Source: Paracyclopina nana
Lineage: Eukaryota; Arthropoda; Copepoda; Cyclopoida; Cyclopettidae
Direction: 5' to 3'
Assembly (NCBI GenBank): GCA_019096065.1
Contig: JAGUCH010000001.1
Coordinates: 7,626,001-7,690,000, forward strand
DNA: 64,000 bases
The notes beneath the pieces are model-generated. The model was given only the letters and a program-made list of their open reading frames with translations. It was not told the origin of the DNA and searched no databases. A program made the position numbers and the translations under genes. Of the stretch, positions 11,663-34,548 are shown piece by piece. How positions within the stretch are numbered: the stretch's first letter is position 1; the number at the start of each line of letters is the position of its first letter.

Positions 11663-12243
11663 TCAGCCAAAAGCAGCCATTAGAAGCCAATAAGCGGACA
11701 AAAAGGTGAGCCAGCTAGTGCGTAAACAAAGCCTCTGCAAAGCCACAACCTCGAGGAAGAGGCTGGTGGAAAGAGGCTCTTGCCTCGCTCAAGAGTGCGC
11801 AGGGAAGGGAGAGGAAAAGAGCAAATCGAGCTCTGGCTCTGTTGTCCGATCCTGTCTTACCAGAGTCTTCTTCCCAGCTGGAATTCCGAGGCCGAGTGAC
11901 CGTTTCGGGGCCGCCCCCTGCTGTGAAGGCGATCCGCGGCGCGCTACCTCAAACGAGAAGAGGACTCGCCCATTTGTTCCTGGCTGCATGGTACTCCGTC
12001 GTTACCGCCTTCCTCCGCAAAGTCGTCGTCGTCGCGTATCGACGTCGCCGTCGTCGTCGTCGTCGCCGATGATATCCAAGTTGCGGCCGCAAATTCTCAT
12101 CCTCCTCAGTGATCGCACACACTTTGAGCCTGAATCAACCCCCCGCCAGGCCTCAGAAACTGGTGAATGATCCCGAGCCCCCTAAGGTGCCAGACGTGTC
12201 TGTTGTCACCGCAGACAAAAATCAAGTTCAAGGCCTCAGTGAA

Positions 12244-21632
<9,389 letters not shown>

Positions 21633-24600
21633 TGGAAACCACACCAAAAATACCTCTTTCAAATATATGCGGGCCGCACCATTGAAGACAAAGTGCTTTA
21701 AAGCCAGAGATGCGGCTGAGATATGATCCGTGTGCCTTTAAGTAGTGAAGTGTGCAATTTTATAAACTTCATACGTACTATTTTGGAGATCTCAATCAAG
21801 ACATACAAACCGCCAAAATGATTTAGGCTAAAAAATTATTCTTCCTCTTCTCCCCCCAACTCATACGTGCTTTGTAACCTTGTTATCATCATCATGTTCA
21901 TGCACGAAATGTTTTGACAACAACATTAGTGGATGGACTTTTTTCAACTGCTATTAGGAGGGGGAGTGCAGCAGTCTCTGATTTCCGTGCAACTGAAAAC
22001 AAAATTGGAGAAGAAACATACGACAAAGGCACCTAGCTATTACTTCAGCTATATCTATTCTGTCACACACGGTTGTACTTATAATGCTATCACTGTTGAA
22101 TTATATTTGATGAGACTCAGAATATTTTATGTCCTTGTTAACTGTAGTGTCGGCAGACAGGAGCTTCCCACTTTGAAAAAGCAATTGCTCAGCACAAATG
22201 CGGCATATATTACTGAAGGTGCTACTAAAAAAATATCAGCAACGGATTGTAAGAGGACTCGTCCTGTGTGTGATTAATAGCTGTCTCGTGATCACGCGCG
22301 TATGAGCTTTTCATCGAAATTCCTTTTATGCACTTCAATAACCATGATGATGGCTGAGTTAGTTCACCTCTTTTTCAGATGACTTGATTTTATAGGAGAT
22401 GTATGGGTCTTGTCCAGGCAGACATTCCTGACTGACACCACGTTACATGCACGGGCACATTATTATACTGGGTGACCAGCTAGATCAATGTATTGGCCTT
22501 AAAGGTCTTTTACTTCTCGGGCTACATTTGGAAATGCCAAAGATCAAATCAAGTGCGAGATTGGAATGAACTCCGAAGCAACAAAGGGGCTTACAGAGCG
22601 CAAGAACATTATTATTACGCACTGTTGTACTATACGCTCTGAGGTTCTTTGTCACGAAAAAAATGGGAGTGGCACACGCTCTTCTTTCCTTTGCTGGCAA
22701 TTCCATAAGCATTTTACAAATAGCCTCTTTCCTTTCTCAATATTGAACAGGCGACAGGGAGGACGTAGAATAAAACCCATTGCTTATAAATCATCACTAC
22801 CACAACCAAGGAACAACCGAAGGACTGGCGACACTTCTAAAACTCAACAAAAACTTGTTTAGTAAAAAATATATGGTGACCAAAAGACCAACGAGGCTTC
22901 TGAGTGGACCATCTTATCTGATGTGTTCGACTTTTTGCAAACAAAAAAACTGCTAGCAAAACAAATTACATTCCTAAGGGGAAGGGACGTGGGCACATGC
23001 ACAAAAAAGCTCTGTAAAAAGAACAGTCCAACCTTTAGTGCAAAATAACAAGGGCTGTAAATAACGTTCATTAATGCACACACTCTTCTGGTGTAGTTAT
23101 GAAAAAAAGCTAGTAGCCAAGGTAATTTTCCAACCCTCTTAGAGCCTGTCTCCTCGGGTTCATTAACGGCCGTCAACAAATTCTGTGACCTTTGTAGTGA
23201 AGTTAGCTTTTTCAAGTCAAGTCTTATCTCCAATTATCTTCCTTATCTTATGCAAAAATCTTGTTCAACAAGAGCCATTTTGACAAACAAATAGACTGAC
23301 CCTTGGACTTGAAAGCTTGTCATTTACTGCTCTTTTTTGCATGTCATTGGACTCTGGGGTGGAGCACTACTGCTCTTCATGCAGTGAGGCCCCGAAGGCA
23401 AACATTTTCCCAAAGCTTTTCATTTCCCACAAAACCTTTTTTAGGGTATATTGATGGAATGTTTTTTTGGAAAACAAGTCTTCTTGAGTTACATGCACAC
23501 TCATCATCAGGGAATAATTCTAGCTGAACAAAGTTTGTGACTGACAGGTAGGTCAGGTCATAGCTCGTTTCTTTCTTTTTTCAGTAACTTTAGACCAGTC
23601 ACTAATGAATAGACAGGCTTTTCGGTGTGATGAAGTGCCCCAGTCCCACCTCTGGAAAGGGGACAATGAGGGGTCAGTACAGAAAATCACTGTTCTTTTC
23701 CATTAGAGCTGCTTTTGTTGTTTGAAAACTTTTGGCACTAGGGCCACATTCGTCAACCAAATAGGAACCCTGAGTTAAATGAGACAAAGCCATGTAGCTC
23801 CTTTTTTTCAGTGCACTATTTCCCTGTATGGAGGTGCTCGAGGAATCAGCCAGGTATGCAGCCAAGCAACATGGCTTGAAAGAGTAGATAGCGCCAACTA
23901 GTGGCAGCCACCGTAAGCTTCCCCACTCGGTTAAGTCTCTACGCAGGCCGCCAGTTTGTCATCAGTCGCCGCCAAATTCCTTTCATGATTGAAGAGGAAA
24001 AATTGTATCTAGTTTCAAAACCCGAAATCATCACCGCCTCCTTCTTTAGAAAACGCTCATCATCATCTGCTCTCATTGCGATCACAATAAAATAACAACG
24101 CAGATGGAAGTAGCAGCCGGAAACGCTTTCAAATGACAATTTGCCAGCGAGCAATGACCCATTACTGCAAATGTGACAAATGCCCATCCATCTTTGGCAT
24201 CAAGCAGGCATTTGATAGATTCGAGTGTTCACACGATGACGAAACGCTGTCATGACAATACGTATATGTATCACTTCTTTAACAATGCTAGTCGACTGTT
24301 TAATGATCGCTGCGAGGGGCATTCATAAAAGCGTATGTGCGTGGCCTTTTGTGACAACAGCGAATGTGGGGGCTCAGTGGGGGGCCTTACACATGCCGTC
24401 CCCACCCTCGCCCCCTTGGCTTACCTACCCTCATAAACGCATGTAGCATAATGGATGGCATCTGCAGTCCACAGACAGAAAACCGGCACAAACCTTTAAT
24501 TGATCAGGCCCCTTCAAGCTCCATTTGGACGTTTATCATAAAGTCACAGAACAATTTAGAGCTTGATAACATTTTTTGCAACCTTCTTCCATAATGTGCA

Positions 24601-27600
24601 CCATGGCTAGCTGTTCCCATTCATCAGCGGAAAGCCTGCGAAAAATTGCTTTTTGTGATGGGGTGGTGTGAAAGATGTATTCAATTTCTGTCGTTTCCTC
24701 ACCCGGTTTGATCACCGGTTCAGATTAAAGAAAGCATTGTCTCTTTTTGGTAAATGGCTCTCCAGATAGCATCTTCATACGAGTCGTAAATGTCTAGTGA
24801 TGCACGTGCCTCGTTTTCGGCGTGGTGCACAAGTCGTTTTCTGCTAAAAAGTGGCGTTTTAACGCCAACTTCCTCTGCTTTGACAGTCAAAACAGAAGCT
24901 GTGGTCAGTAGTGGTCCAGTAATTGGCGGAGAGCTTCCAGGTGAAAACAAATGAGGCAGGAGCGATGGCAGACGGCTCTTATTGGCTGCTATTTCACATG
25001 AATTTTGCCGTAGCCAACATACCTGGAATGCAATGCTTCACTCGGCCACACTGGAACAGGTCTTGCCAGGAGGATATTGATGTGTGGCTTCGGCTCAGTA
25101 GGAGGTCCCAACACCACCACCATCCAAAACCAAGATTATTCTTCAGAACAGGAATAATAATCTTTTTTCAAAAGATGCACGTAGCCTAGATGCCTCACGT
25201 ATTATTCAAACTCTAGAATGTCTCTTACCTGCAATGCGTCATCCCAAATCTTGTAGGTTCAGCTGATCCACGAACTTGTTACACTCACTTCCAACGAAAA
25301 GCACTCGTCATGATCGTAATATTTTTAAGCAACGTCGTTGAGAAAGTAAGTTTTATGTCAGCATAAAATTGTAAATAGGATTTCCATCCATGAAATGAAG
25401 CCCATTTCTTGAAAGTAATACTCAAAATAGCCGAAAGTGCTGAAAACCTCTTAACCTGCATAATACCGTGAGAAATTAACTTGACCCTTTTTGATTAGAT
25501 GATGGTCAGTAGTGATCATCAATGTCCAACAGGGCAGTGTGAACACTTTCTTGAAGCAAATCTCACGTTGTAATTGACCCATCTTCGACCTTTTGCCTAT
25601 AGTGCCAGATGTTGTTTGCTTCGCAGCCACCTACTGGTCTTTGCCAATTTCCCAATAAAATCTGTTTAAAGTCCAGCAAAATTGATCATCAGCTAAAAAT
25701 TAAGGTCCAGAGTCAAGCTGGGATTTTACATTACTTTCGTCCCACCGGGGGAGCAGAGACAACAACACATTTGCCTCATGAGCAAGTTTTGCCCCCCAAA
25801 AAAACCCTTATTCGCTATATAACACAGATGCCGAATTGACTGGGGCTCGTTCGTTGTAATCAGAGCTCCTATTCAGATTTTGTGTTGTGGAAAAACGACG
25901 ACGAATTGACCGTGATAATCTGATCAATTCTCTCGCCTGCTTATCTGATCTTAAAGCCATCTCATACACACATCGAGTCGGAAAAAACCTCAGATAATCT
26001 AATCAAAAAACATCTGTTCATGTATCATAGCCTTAACTCAATTAGTCACTTTTTGCGGGGAGTCCACTGTGCACATGACGAAATTGCTGCAAATGCGAAA
26101 GTAAATCTGAGCTCAATTAGCTGCGACCTCAAGAGCATAGTATGCTGGTCTTCATGATTTAACTCTTGAGCGATAATAATGGGTCACGTTGCGTTATATT
26201 TCATACTTTGAGAGATATTCTAGGAGCCCAGCAGGAGGTCTGCCTCTTTTTATATACCTTCATCTTTTCCCCAAGAAGGAGTAACAAGTGTTGCAACAGC
26301 CGAAAATTCCTTCGCGCGCTATTAATAATTGAGCTAGGGGGCGCTGTTTGTTGGTCCAAGTCGTGACTGAAGTGGCTGTTGCAAACACTCCCATTGTTCT
26401 GAGATAGCATCTCGCAAGGAAAATGGAAAATGCAAATCGGATTTGGGAGCAATAATAAAGGAATTTGAGGTTTGGCAACTGTTCAACTGCTACTCGATCA
26501 TAAGATGAAACAGTAGGAGGTAGCTGGAGAAGAACAAAGTAGACTAGTATTTTGTAATTAACCAATCCAAGCGGCAACCAGGCTACCAACCTGGCCAATC
26601 GGACGGCCAAGAAGGCCATTTATTTCCCCACTGCAGACCATTTTTTATGATTTCGTGTCTACATTCGGTAGTAGCACTGACGTTTGCTAGATTATAATAG
26701 TATCAACTTAACCGAGGGGAACACCATCTACTTTTGGCTGCTGTTGCTGCTATTCGAAATCAGCTAAAAAAAAGCACGCACGATTTGATGTCTTCGAGCC
26801 AGATCGATGATGCACTTCTTAGTAGCTCAGAATTCTGATGACGTTCTTTTATTCAGTTGCATCCGGTTGCAACAAAATTAAGCATTCCTCTAAGTTTCAT
26901 TGCATCATCGAGCAACTCTAGCAATATTGATTGTGCTAATACAAGTTTGAAATTAGTTGGACACTACTGGCACAAAATATTTTCAATTTGGAAGAGAATA
27001 AACACGCACTTTTATGCCGACATACTTTGATGTGGATTGTGGGACGACACAGCCTGCACTTCATGTCATGCTAATTTCCTCTTATGGCATACAATGATCT
27101 CACGGCACGTTTTCAAACGTGATTACAACGAAAGACCATCTAAAATTGAAATTTACTTCAAGTTCTTGATTAAAAAGTTGCAAGAGCCATCCAACGAAAA
27201 AGAACTAGTTACCAAGAGTGGAAATAAAAGCCAATTATACATATTTTTTAAAAAAAACTGTATCTTTGTTTGCACGGGTAAAGCCCCGCGAACAGATTCT
27301 ATTGCGACAATTTTTTGCAGATAAATGATTAAAATTATTTTTTTCTAAGGCTGGCTTAAATACAATTTGATTAGTGCATTCAATGAAACCAATTTGAGTA
27401 AAGAGAAACAATAATTGTAAATATGAAAATAAGGCACAATTTTGAATTTTTTGCAAGAATGTTTTTACGGTAAGACAAGTTTCGGTTACAAAGGAGCAAC
27501 GCTTCAAGCGGAAAAGGTAAAATAAAGATGAGAGGTTGCGGGCAAAAGAATTCGCAACGTTCCGCTTATGTACCTAACATCCAAAACGCAGATCAGGCAA

Positions 27601-28556
27601 GAGTGACCTAGTACAAAATTCGGAGAAACACATGCCATTGTTGCATTCAGACGCACAAGTGAAAACAAAAACTGAATCAAGTATTTGCGATGCTTTTTAG
27701 CCTCTCGAATGCATCATCATCAACTCAGCTGTTTCGACCAACTTGCTATGTTTAAAACAACATGCTGTGGAATGTTATTTACTCCGGTTAACTATGAGAA
27801 ATATGCAGAAATATTTGGCCAGAGGGCAATACCATGCAACACCTTGTTAAAAGGAGCGTATGCAGGGTGGTGGGTGTGGAAAAAACCGTAGAAGAGTTGA
27901 CCGTGATTGGTGAGCACCCCCTCTGACAATGGAATGCTAACCAGGCCATGGGACTAACAACAACGGACACGCAGAAAGAATAATTCCATTTGTTTTATGG
28001 ATTTCCAAGTGTCTCTGCAACAAAAAGCATCTGCAGATCATTTAATCGCGCGAGAAATCTACCACAGGATTATTTCCTTTTGAGCAGCAGCAAGTTCTTT
28101 GCGAACTGCACACAAAGCCCAATAATCTTCACTAATTCTGTTTGTTGGCCAAAAATAGCTACGAGAGAGAGGGAGAGCATTGTTTTTGACCATTACATAT
28201 CTCAAGATGCCGCAAATAGATAAGGGAGCTTTTTGGAAACCTTCACTTTCTGCCACGGCAATTTGGGACCAGCTTCATTTTAGGGTACAAAGAATCACTG
28301 TTGTCCGCCAAATGATTTATTGCAATTCTATTTTGGCAGTGGGGTATCTAGCAGAAAATTAGGCACATTGTGGATGCGGCGAGTTTTGCAAAAAAAAAAT
28401 GTAATCAAAAATACGCTGCCGATTGCTGCACAGTTGGAAAATGTTTTAGTGAGCCACTAAAAACAGATGTCAACGAATTTTACCCTAACAGAGTCACTTG
28501 TTTCTGGTCTACGTAGGAACACTATTTGATTTAGGTAAACTGAAGCGTTATCAACT
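21633..28556. other. Intergenic desert downstream of Zic copy 1
   Basis: About 6.9 kb. The first few hundred bases are the Zic 3' UTR. The rest is AT-rich with open frames of chance length on both strands (longest about 120 codons, no start context, no domain, no family). A CpG-poor palindrome-like CCGGTTTGATCACCGG lies near 24704. Nothing else supported. Confidence 0.5.
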
Positions 28557-29958
28557 ATGACAAAGCCAACAATTCAGCACAGCAAGAACGCAGTAAAAAA
28601 GGAAACAGATGCCTCCGGGTTAGAGGCCCCTGTGAAAACAAACGAGGTTTCCATTATTGTCACACAACCAAGAACCAGCCTCAATTTGAAGACGCCTGGA
28701 AGTCCTTCTTCCACCTCAACTTCTTGGTGGATCCTCATATTGTGGAGCTTGGCGGCTACTTTTTCCGCATTTTTCAGCCTCTATTATGCAATCGACGCCA
28801 ATAACCAGTTGAGCGAAGTGAAAGAAGCCATATCAGCCATGCAGCTGACCGAAGCATCAGAATATACGAATTCGATGCAGAATGATGTTGAGCCCTTTTT
28901 TGCGGAAAAAACAAATCAAGAAATTTGGGAAGAAAGCTTGGAAAGGGCAGTTGAAGGTGAGCTTAAGATATAAGTGGATAGTTGAGCAACCCTAATACAA
29001 CATTTTCAGCATGAAATGCTGTTTAAGAGTAAATTGCAAAAGTCACTAAAATTATGATATTTTAGATAACAGCCAGTTTTTCAACAATGACAATTCACCA
29101 ATGGACGAGTCCCTAGTGGTGATTGAGCTAGACGGGTTTTCAAACGAACCAAAGTTATTCTCAGCAATACAAAGGCTTCTAAGCGTTCCCGAGTTCATAT
29201 TGGACTTCCATGATATGCTCCATCCAATAGTAGAAGTGATCAATGACGCCAAAGCTAAAGGCGAGCAGCCCAACTTGACCAACGAAGATATCAAGAGCAG
29301 AATGATGCTCAATGATGCTCCGGAGTTTGTGAAAAAATGGCACAAACTATTGCATCCGTCCGATGACGAGCTGACGTATCACCCAAACCAAGAAGCCAAT
29401 ATAGATGACTCATTTGAATCGTTTGCACCCAGCCTTGAGGAGAAGTCAAAAGAGGCCGAGTTTGATGCAATCGAGGAATTGCAGAACACAGAGAATATAT
29501 TTATTAATACGTTGTTTGATGATGACTATGCTCGCGAAACAGATGCTACAGAGCCTCTCGAATACACATCAGACGAAGAATACTACGAAAGCAGCGAGGA
29601 ATACAGCAGCGAAGAAGACGAGTACGAGTACGAAGCTGAGATGGAAGAAAGATTAAGGGCCAATAGCATTGACAGTGATTACTACGATGAAAATGATTCG
29701 GATTATGACGATTCCATCCTAGCAAAAACTGAAGACTGGGATAATTACGATGATGTTGGAAGGCATAGATTGGATGACGATTATGAGGACGACTATTACA
29801 GCGAGGACACCAACGAGTCTGTTGACGAGGCCCAAAAGAACAATATTGCAATGGAAAAGATTGATCCCAACCCTGAAATCGGAAGCATCAATCCTTTGAC
29901 GCTGAATGAGCTAAGGAATGAGATTGACGCTTGGCTCGCTAAAAAATACGACAAATGA
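28557..29958 (+). CDS. Orphan type II membrane protein with acidic tyrosine-rich domain
   Basis: Exons 28557-28956 and 29066-29958 join in phase (GAA G|AT) to give 430 aa. A basic, Ser/Thr/Pro-rich 56-residue N terminus precedes one membrane helix (about residues 57-79, WWILILWSLAATFSAFFSLYY), so the large C-terminal part is probably lumenal or extracellular. That part has two matching LHP motifs (FHDMLHP about 181, WHKLLHP about 225), a very acidic tract with many Tyr next to Asp/Glu (about 296-385, e.g. EYTSDEEYYESSEEYSSEED) and a conserved-looking helical tail. Tyr in such settings is a typical substrate of Golgi tyrosine sulfotransferase. The layout recalls junctate/aspartyl-hydroxylase N-terminal regions, but no TPR or hydroxylase domain is present. 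I do not recognise the family. Confidence 0.85.
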
Positions 29959-31042
29959 GCTGAAAACTTCAAAACTTTGTTGTCAGATGACTTGCACCAT
30001 TTTTTGCCTTTTGTGTGAACTCTCTTTTGTGCTGCACCAACAATTTTCCATTTAATTTTTTGATGATTTTTTCCAAAAGAAAATGAATAGGTTTATAGAA
30101 AAAGAGAATGGCTTTTTCCATCATTATCACTTGTGTAGAGTGGAGTGTCTTAATGTAGTTTCGCGGCAAGACACCTCATTCTCGTATTATCTCCTCCCTA
30201 GTCGTGCCCAATGTTCTGAATGATGAAGTCAAGAATGAGAGCAAAGTGGAACGCGAGGAGAAGCAGCTCGTAGGATATGTCATAAAGCAATTCGTCGAAT
30301 CATTCGTCTTGTTTTTCCTCGCGTCATTTCCAACGATTTTCGAGATTTCAGCGGGGGATATCAAGAAACACGCAAGCAAGGCATATTCAGATATAAATGG
30401 GAGAAAAAACTTACCGGCGTTCCCAAGGCTCCAAATCCGAATGCTCTGTATGGGCAATAATCAAGGGTCCATTTCACGACTCAGTGGCTCTTGTTGTTGG
30501 CGATTTCCTTCTGTCAAAAGATGTTTGCTTCTCGTTTCGGGCCACTAACGTTGATTAGAGCTCATTGTTGCACACTTTTCGCCAGCTTGACCAGTAAATT
30601 TGACATGGCCCACTTTTTCCTCACCACGCCGCACAAGGGGAACACACTTCTTTTGAGAGACCTGATACAAGGAAAGAAAAATATTGCGGTACACTTGACA
30701 CTTTCTTTTTAAAGCCCATTCAAAAAAAACCGTACCTCTTTGCAATCCTCTGGAACCAAGTGAAGCAATTTTGCGGCCTCATCCGAAAAAAATCTTCCGT
30801 CCGCCAAAATTATTAAAAAATTATCCCAGAATAGCCAGAATAGCTTAGTAGGATCGAAGAATCAAGACGAGACTTGAAATTAACGCGTGCTGGGATGATC
30901 ATGTAAACAAGCTAAGTTACCAGATAATACTGTGGTTGATTAGTGATTTCATATCGGAAAACGCCACATTTGATGGCGGTCGTAAATAAAAAAGTCCGTG
31001 TGTTTGTTTGGTAATACTGGTTAGCTGATTCAGTGATTTCAG

Positions 31043-32169
31043 TCCGAATCAGCCTCAATTGTGATTTTGAGAAATGAGACGAAAGCGGATAAGAATGCAG
31101 CTCTCACAATTGTCTTGGCCAAACTTGAAATCTTGTGGAATGATCACGTGCATGGTGGTTTCAAGTAAGTTCTTGAAAGTTATTATTGTTGTATGCGTAA
31201 ATCTAACGTTCGTCTTTTTCAGAATTGTTGATACCAGGAACCTGCTGTATCGGCGACAATCCATAGAAATTTATTGGTGCCCTCACCCTCGATCGGGACC
31301 ATAAAATGGCTAATTTGTCTAATTGGTGCGAAGTCCGCGGCGTTGCTCAGAATGTTGCGGAGGTGTAACAAAAGTATCTTGTCAAATGGCACACTGAGTT
31401 CACTGCTGGACCGCAGCGATGACGACAATGATGCCAATGTAGGAGGCATGCCAAACACGGATCCGACAATGAGAATTACGAGATAGTCATTGGTGAGCTT
31501 ATATTTCAATTGTTCTTTTCTCACCAACTGAAGGGCTGACTCTCTATTTTCCAATAATATGAATGGCAAAACTCAGCCAACATTACAACGATTCGGATGG
31601 CTTATTCTGATCGATTTCTAATTGGCTTTTTATTACCCGAGGTGTTAGTCTTGGCCGCGTCACCCTTGATCTTGTTTGCTGTCGTTCTTATAATCGGTAC
31701 ATGGTGCTTCTTCAATAAAGCCGTTGCATATTTTTCAGCTTCGCTAGCGCTGTCCGGAAGGCCAGCGAGGTCAGGATTAAGTGGAGGACAACAACAAAAT
31801 CCAGGATGCCAATTGTGATGCACAAATCTTCCCAGCTGGAGATGGAGTGCAAAATAGCCAAATCAGTCCATGAACTGATGGCTCTTTATAAAAACGTAAT
31901 CCCCACTCAAGTACGCCTGACTGGAAACTAATGTCGATGCGATGTGCACGTGGCTAGAATTGTTTTATTCTGACCGAGGCGAAAATAACGCGCCAGAAAT
32001 CGTTGGGGTGGGAATTTGGGCACCTTGGATGATGAATGGGTCCCTCGTTCACCCTTATGATGGAGCATCATCCCAGCCCGGATTCCGGAAAGTACATAGT
32101 CATTTCCGCCGTGCGATGTACTTTTAGAAAGCACTCGTGAATTATCGTCACTTCATGCTCCAATACGAG
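31043..32169 (+). CDS. Tentative split gene or gene remnant, incomplete at both ends
   Basis: Segments 31043-31164, 31223-31276, 31739-31910 and 32128-32169 are open in one frame, flanked by GT-AG sites and mutually phase-compatible (phases 2, 2 and 0). The first pair is split by a 58-nt intron with consensus GTAAGT and TTTTTCAG ends, the genome's usual intron size. The last is a 42-nt exon between CTTTTAG and GTAAGC. The joined peptide is charged and helical (DKNAALTIVLAKLEILW, ASAVRKASEVRIKW). A possible earlier exon starts at 30202. Neither a start nor a stop could be fixed, and the opposite strand is also partly open and hydrophobic, so a chance arrangement or decayed gene is possible. 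No family recognised. Confidence 0.3.
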
Positions 32170-34478
32170 GTAAGCCATTTTAGCTTTCTAGGTAACAATT
32201 CTCTAATGTTACGGTTGGGAAAGATCAAATGACATTTTTTGCCCGGCTCCCCTTTCATTAAACGCGAATCGTTAGCTTTTAATGAAATATCTGGATTAGC
32301 GGCTTACTTACTGCGGGGGGAATCCAATTACACACTGCTATATACAGTGTGTTATAACACTTTTGCGGGGCGCAAAAGTGATTGTGTCTGGGATTCCCGC
32401 TGGGGAAACTGCGACAATGTTCAGTAGCTCAACATCATATAGAGAAGACCTCGTGCTGGGTACCACTGTGGAAAATAGAGTGTGACTATTCAAGAGTGCA
32501 GTCACGTCATCCCGTTTTATGGCCCAATGTTGTGACAACTATGAAAATCATAAACGAATTTGCATATGGCGCGAGTTTCTCGAGCTTTTCAGAAGAGGCG
32601 GAAGGAAGCTCAAGAGCAGCGGGATGGAAGACATGCTCGCGAGTCCCATGGTCAGCAAAAAATCTTTTGTGCCAGCTTGGGAGTTAAAAGATATAGCATA
32701 TTGCCATAACTGCCTGGCAATAATTCTGCTTCGTCCTGCTGCGCACGCGACTTTTTGGGTGCGCTTATGATTGTGCCAGCTTTATTGTGTGCTTTATTAC
32801 CTCGCTGTTTTAAGGCTTATTGTGAATACTGAGCATTGTTATTGCGATTTATGCGATGCCAATTTGAAAGAAGTCGTGTTTTGACCCTTGACTATCTCAG
32901 TGGGGGATTTTCATCGACTGGTTATTTCGGGCGGGAACCCCCCGGACTGAGGCCGTCTTGATTCATACACCAATAATCATAATTCCTGTTGTACAAAACA
33001 CACCTGGGCTGGCAATCAAATGTGACAGTGGGAGGGAGCTTCTAATTTCGGAGAAAAATGCCACCACATCAATAACTCACAAACCGTTCACTCTCTTCGT
33101 TAGCATTGAAAACTCAGTTTGACATTTAAAACCCATTTTCCAATCGCATTTTTGACCGTGAAGTCGGGACATTCCTTTTCCAAATTGAAATACGAAATGG
33201 CCTCCCGATTTCAAGAATGTAGGGCTGTGCGTCTTTGCCAGCTAGCCCTGTAGACCTCGACTTGTAGGGCATTTAGCATGTATTTTCAGGCCTAGCTGCT
33301 ATCTGGTAATTGAGTGCGCATGGATCATGCAGCGTTTGGGCTGATGTTCGCTTACCATGTAAGAGTGAGTTGTCTTTTGTTTTTTCGCTCGTGCAAGCAT
33401 TCTTTCGTTCATATCTCACCGTCATTGTCACGCGCAGTCTGTAGTTACAAGTTTGTGACAAAGATCTCGCGCTGCTAACGCTAAAAGATGGACATATCAC
33501 TTATCTTAGACATGGATCAAACTATGGGCATGAAGTGTGTCAAGAAAGAATTCCATTGTGGCCGAGGCGAAGATCTTTTCAATTAAACTCGGCGCAATTT
33601 ATCAAGCTATGAATAGTTGGCTAATCACGGTCAAATTATGGCTAATATCATTTAGTTCTTGGTGGCCAACAATCCAGTCCTGATGGAATTATTATTATGC
33701 TCTGCGTGAAAAGAATGCAATTGCTTTTTGCCCAACAACCCAGCGAGAGCTGATCGTTTCAATCTTGTGGCCGTAGATTGTCACAGCTAAGAGCCATTAA
33801 GCGATTTTTAAAAATGATTCCCCTTCTAGTCAAGTGACAGGACCATTTATAGCCCATCATAGCTAGGCTTCGATTCTTGAAGCCTTATATCAAGCGCCCA
33901 TAATTAGTATATATCAAATATTCTTTTAGATTGCTGGTTGCTAGCGAATGCCTTTTTAAAAAGCACAGCTTTTTTTCTTCTTAATTTATCTCGCTTTATG
34001 CTGGATGATAAGATAGAAGCTTTTTATTTATCGAAAAATGCACTTAGTTAATGAAAGTAATCAATCTTCCAATTGAGCGTCAGTCCCACGGGAAAACAAT
34101 TGTTTCAAGCAGTGCGAGGGTTAACCACTTTTTAGCTAGTTGGTCTGCTGACCTCATCAGAATTCAAAGTCAATTGACTCACAAACACGTTGAAATACGT
34201 TTTCTGGAGCTGTTATGGCCCAAATGACCCCATAGTGAGAGTAGTTAATTTTCCACTGGTATGCAAATACCTTCGGGCAGTTCCCAGGCTCCTTTTTGCC
34301 CAGGATATGTCACCTTTCCGAGTCAAGCCTATATTTGCTCGCCAAATTAAGGACGTTTGCCAACTACAAATTCATTTACAGCATGTTAGACAGGAAAATT
34401 CAAAGTTTGTCATGTTTCCACTCTTTCAGGAAATAGATGCAGAAACAGTTGAGAAGTGCTCTTTCTCTGGACCTTATA

Positions 34479-34548
34479 TGCAGAGTGTCCAACCGAAACT
34501 TCTTTCCTAATTAGCTTTTTTACGCTGATTTTGGTTGGACACTCTGTA
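34479..34548. mobile_element. 70-bp miniature inverted-repeat element, TA target duplication
   Basis: Terminal repeats TGCAGAGTGTCCAACCGAAA (34479-34498) and its near-exact reverse complement (34529-34548) match at about 18 of 20 positions around a 30-bp spacer and are flanked on both sides by TA. A TA duplication with CAGAGTGTCC-type ends is typical of Tc1/mariner-derived MITEs. It has no coding capacity and would need a transposase in trans. Confidence 0.7.

Noticed and set aside
11706-12170. 154-codon frame upstream of Zic copy 1
   Set aside because: GC-rich leader containing GTC/CGT repeats; better explained as a leader intron between a GTGAGC donor and a CTCCTCAG acceptor.
22859-23233. 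124-codon minus-strand open frame
   Set aside because: Chance length, no domain, no splice partner and irregular composition.
26260-26619. 119-codon hydrophobic minus-strand frame
   Set aside because: No signal-anchor logic, no neighbouring exon, and length within chance expectation.
31219-31823. Minus-strand membrane-protein gene reading of the 30-32 kb region
   Set aside because: Hydrophobic pieces are the antisense of charged plus-strand segments; in-frame stops and missing donors break the model, whereas plus-strand joins keep phase.
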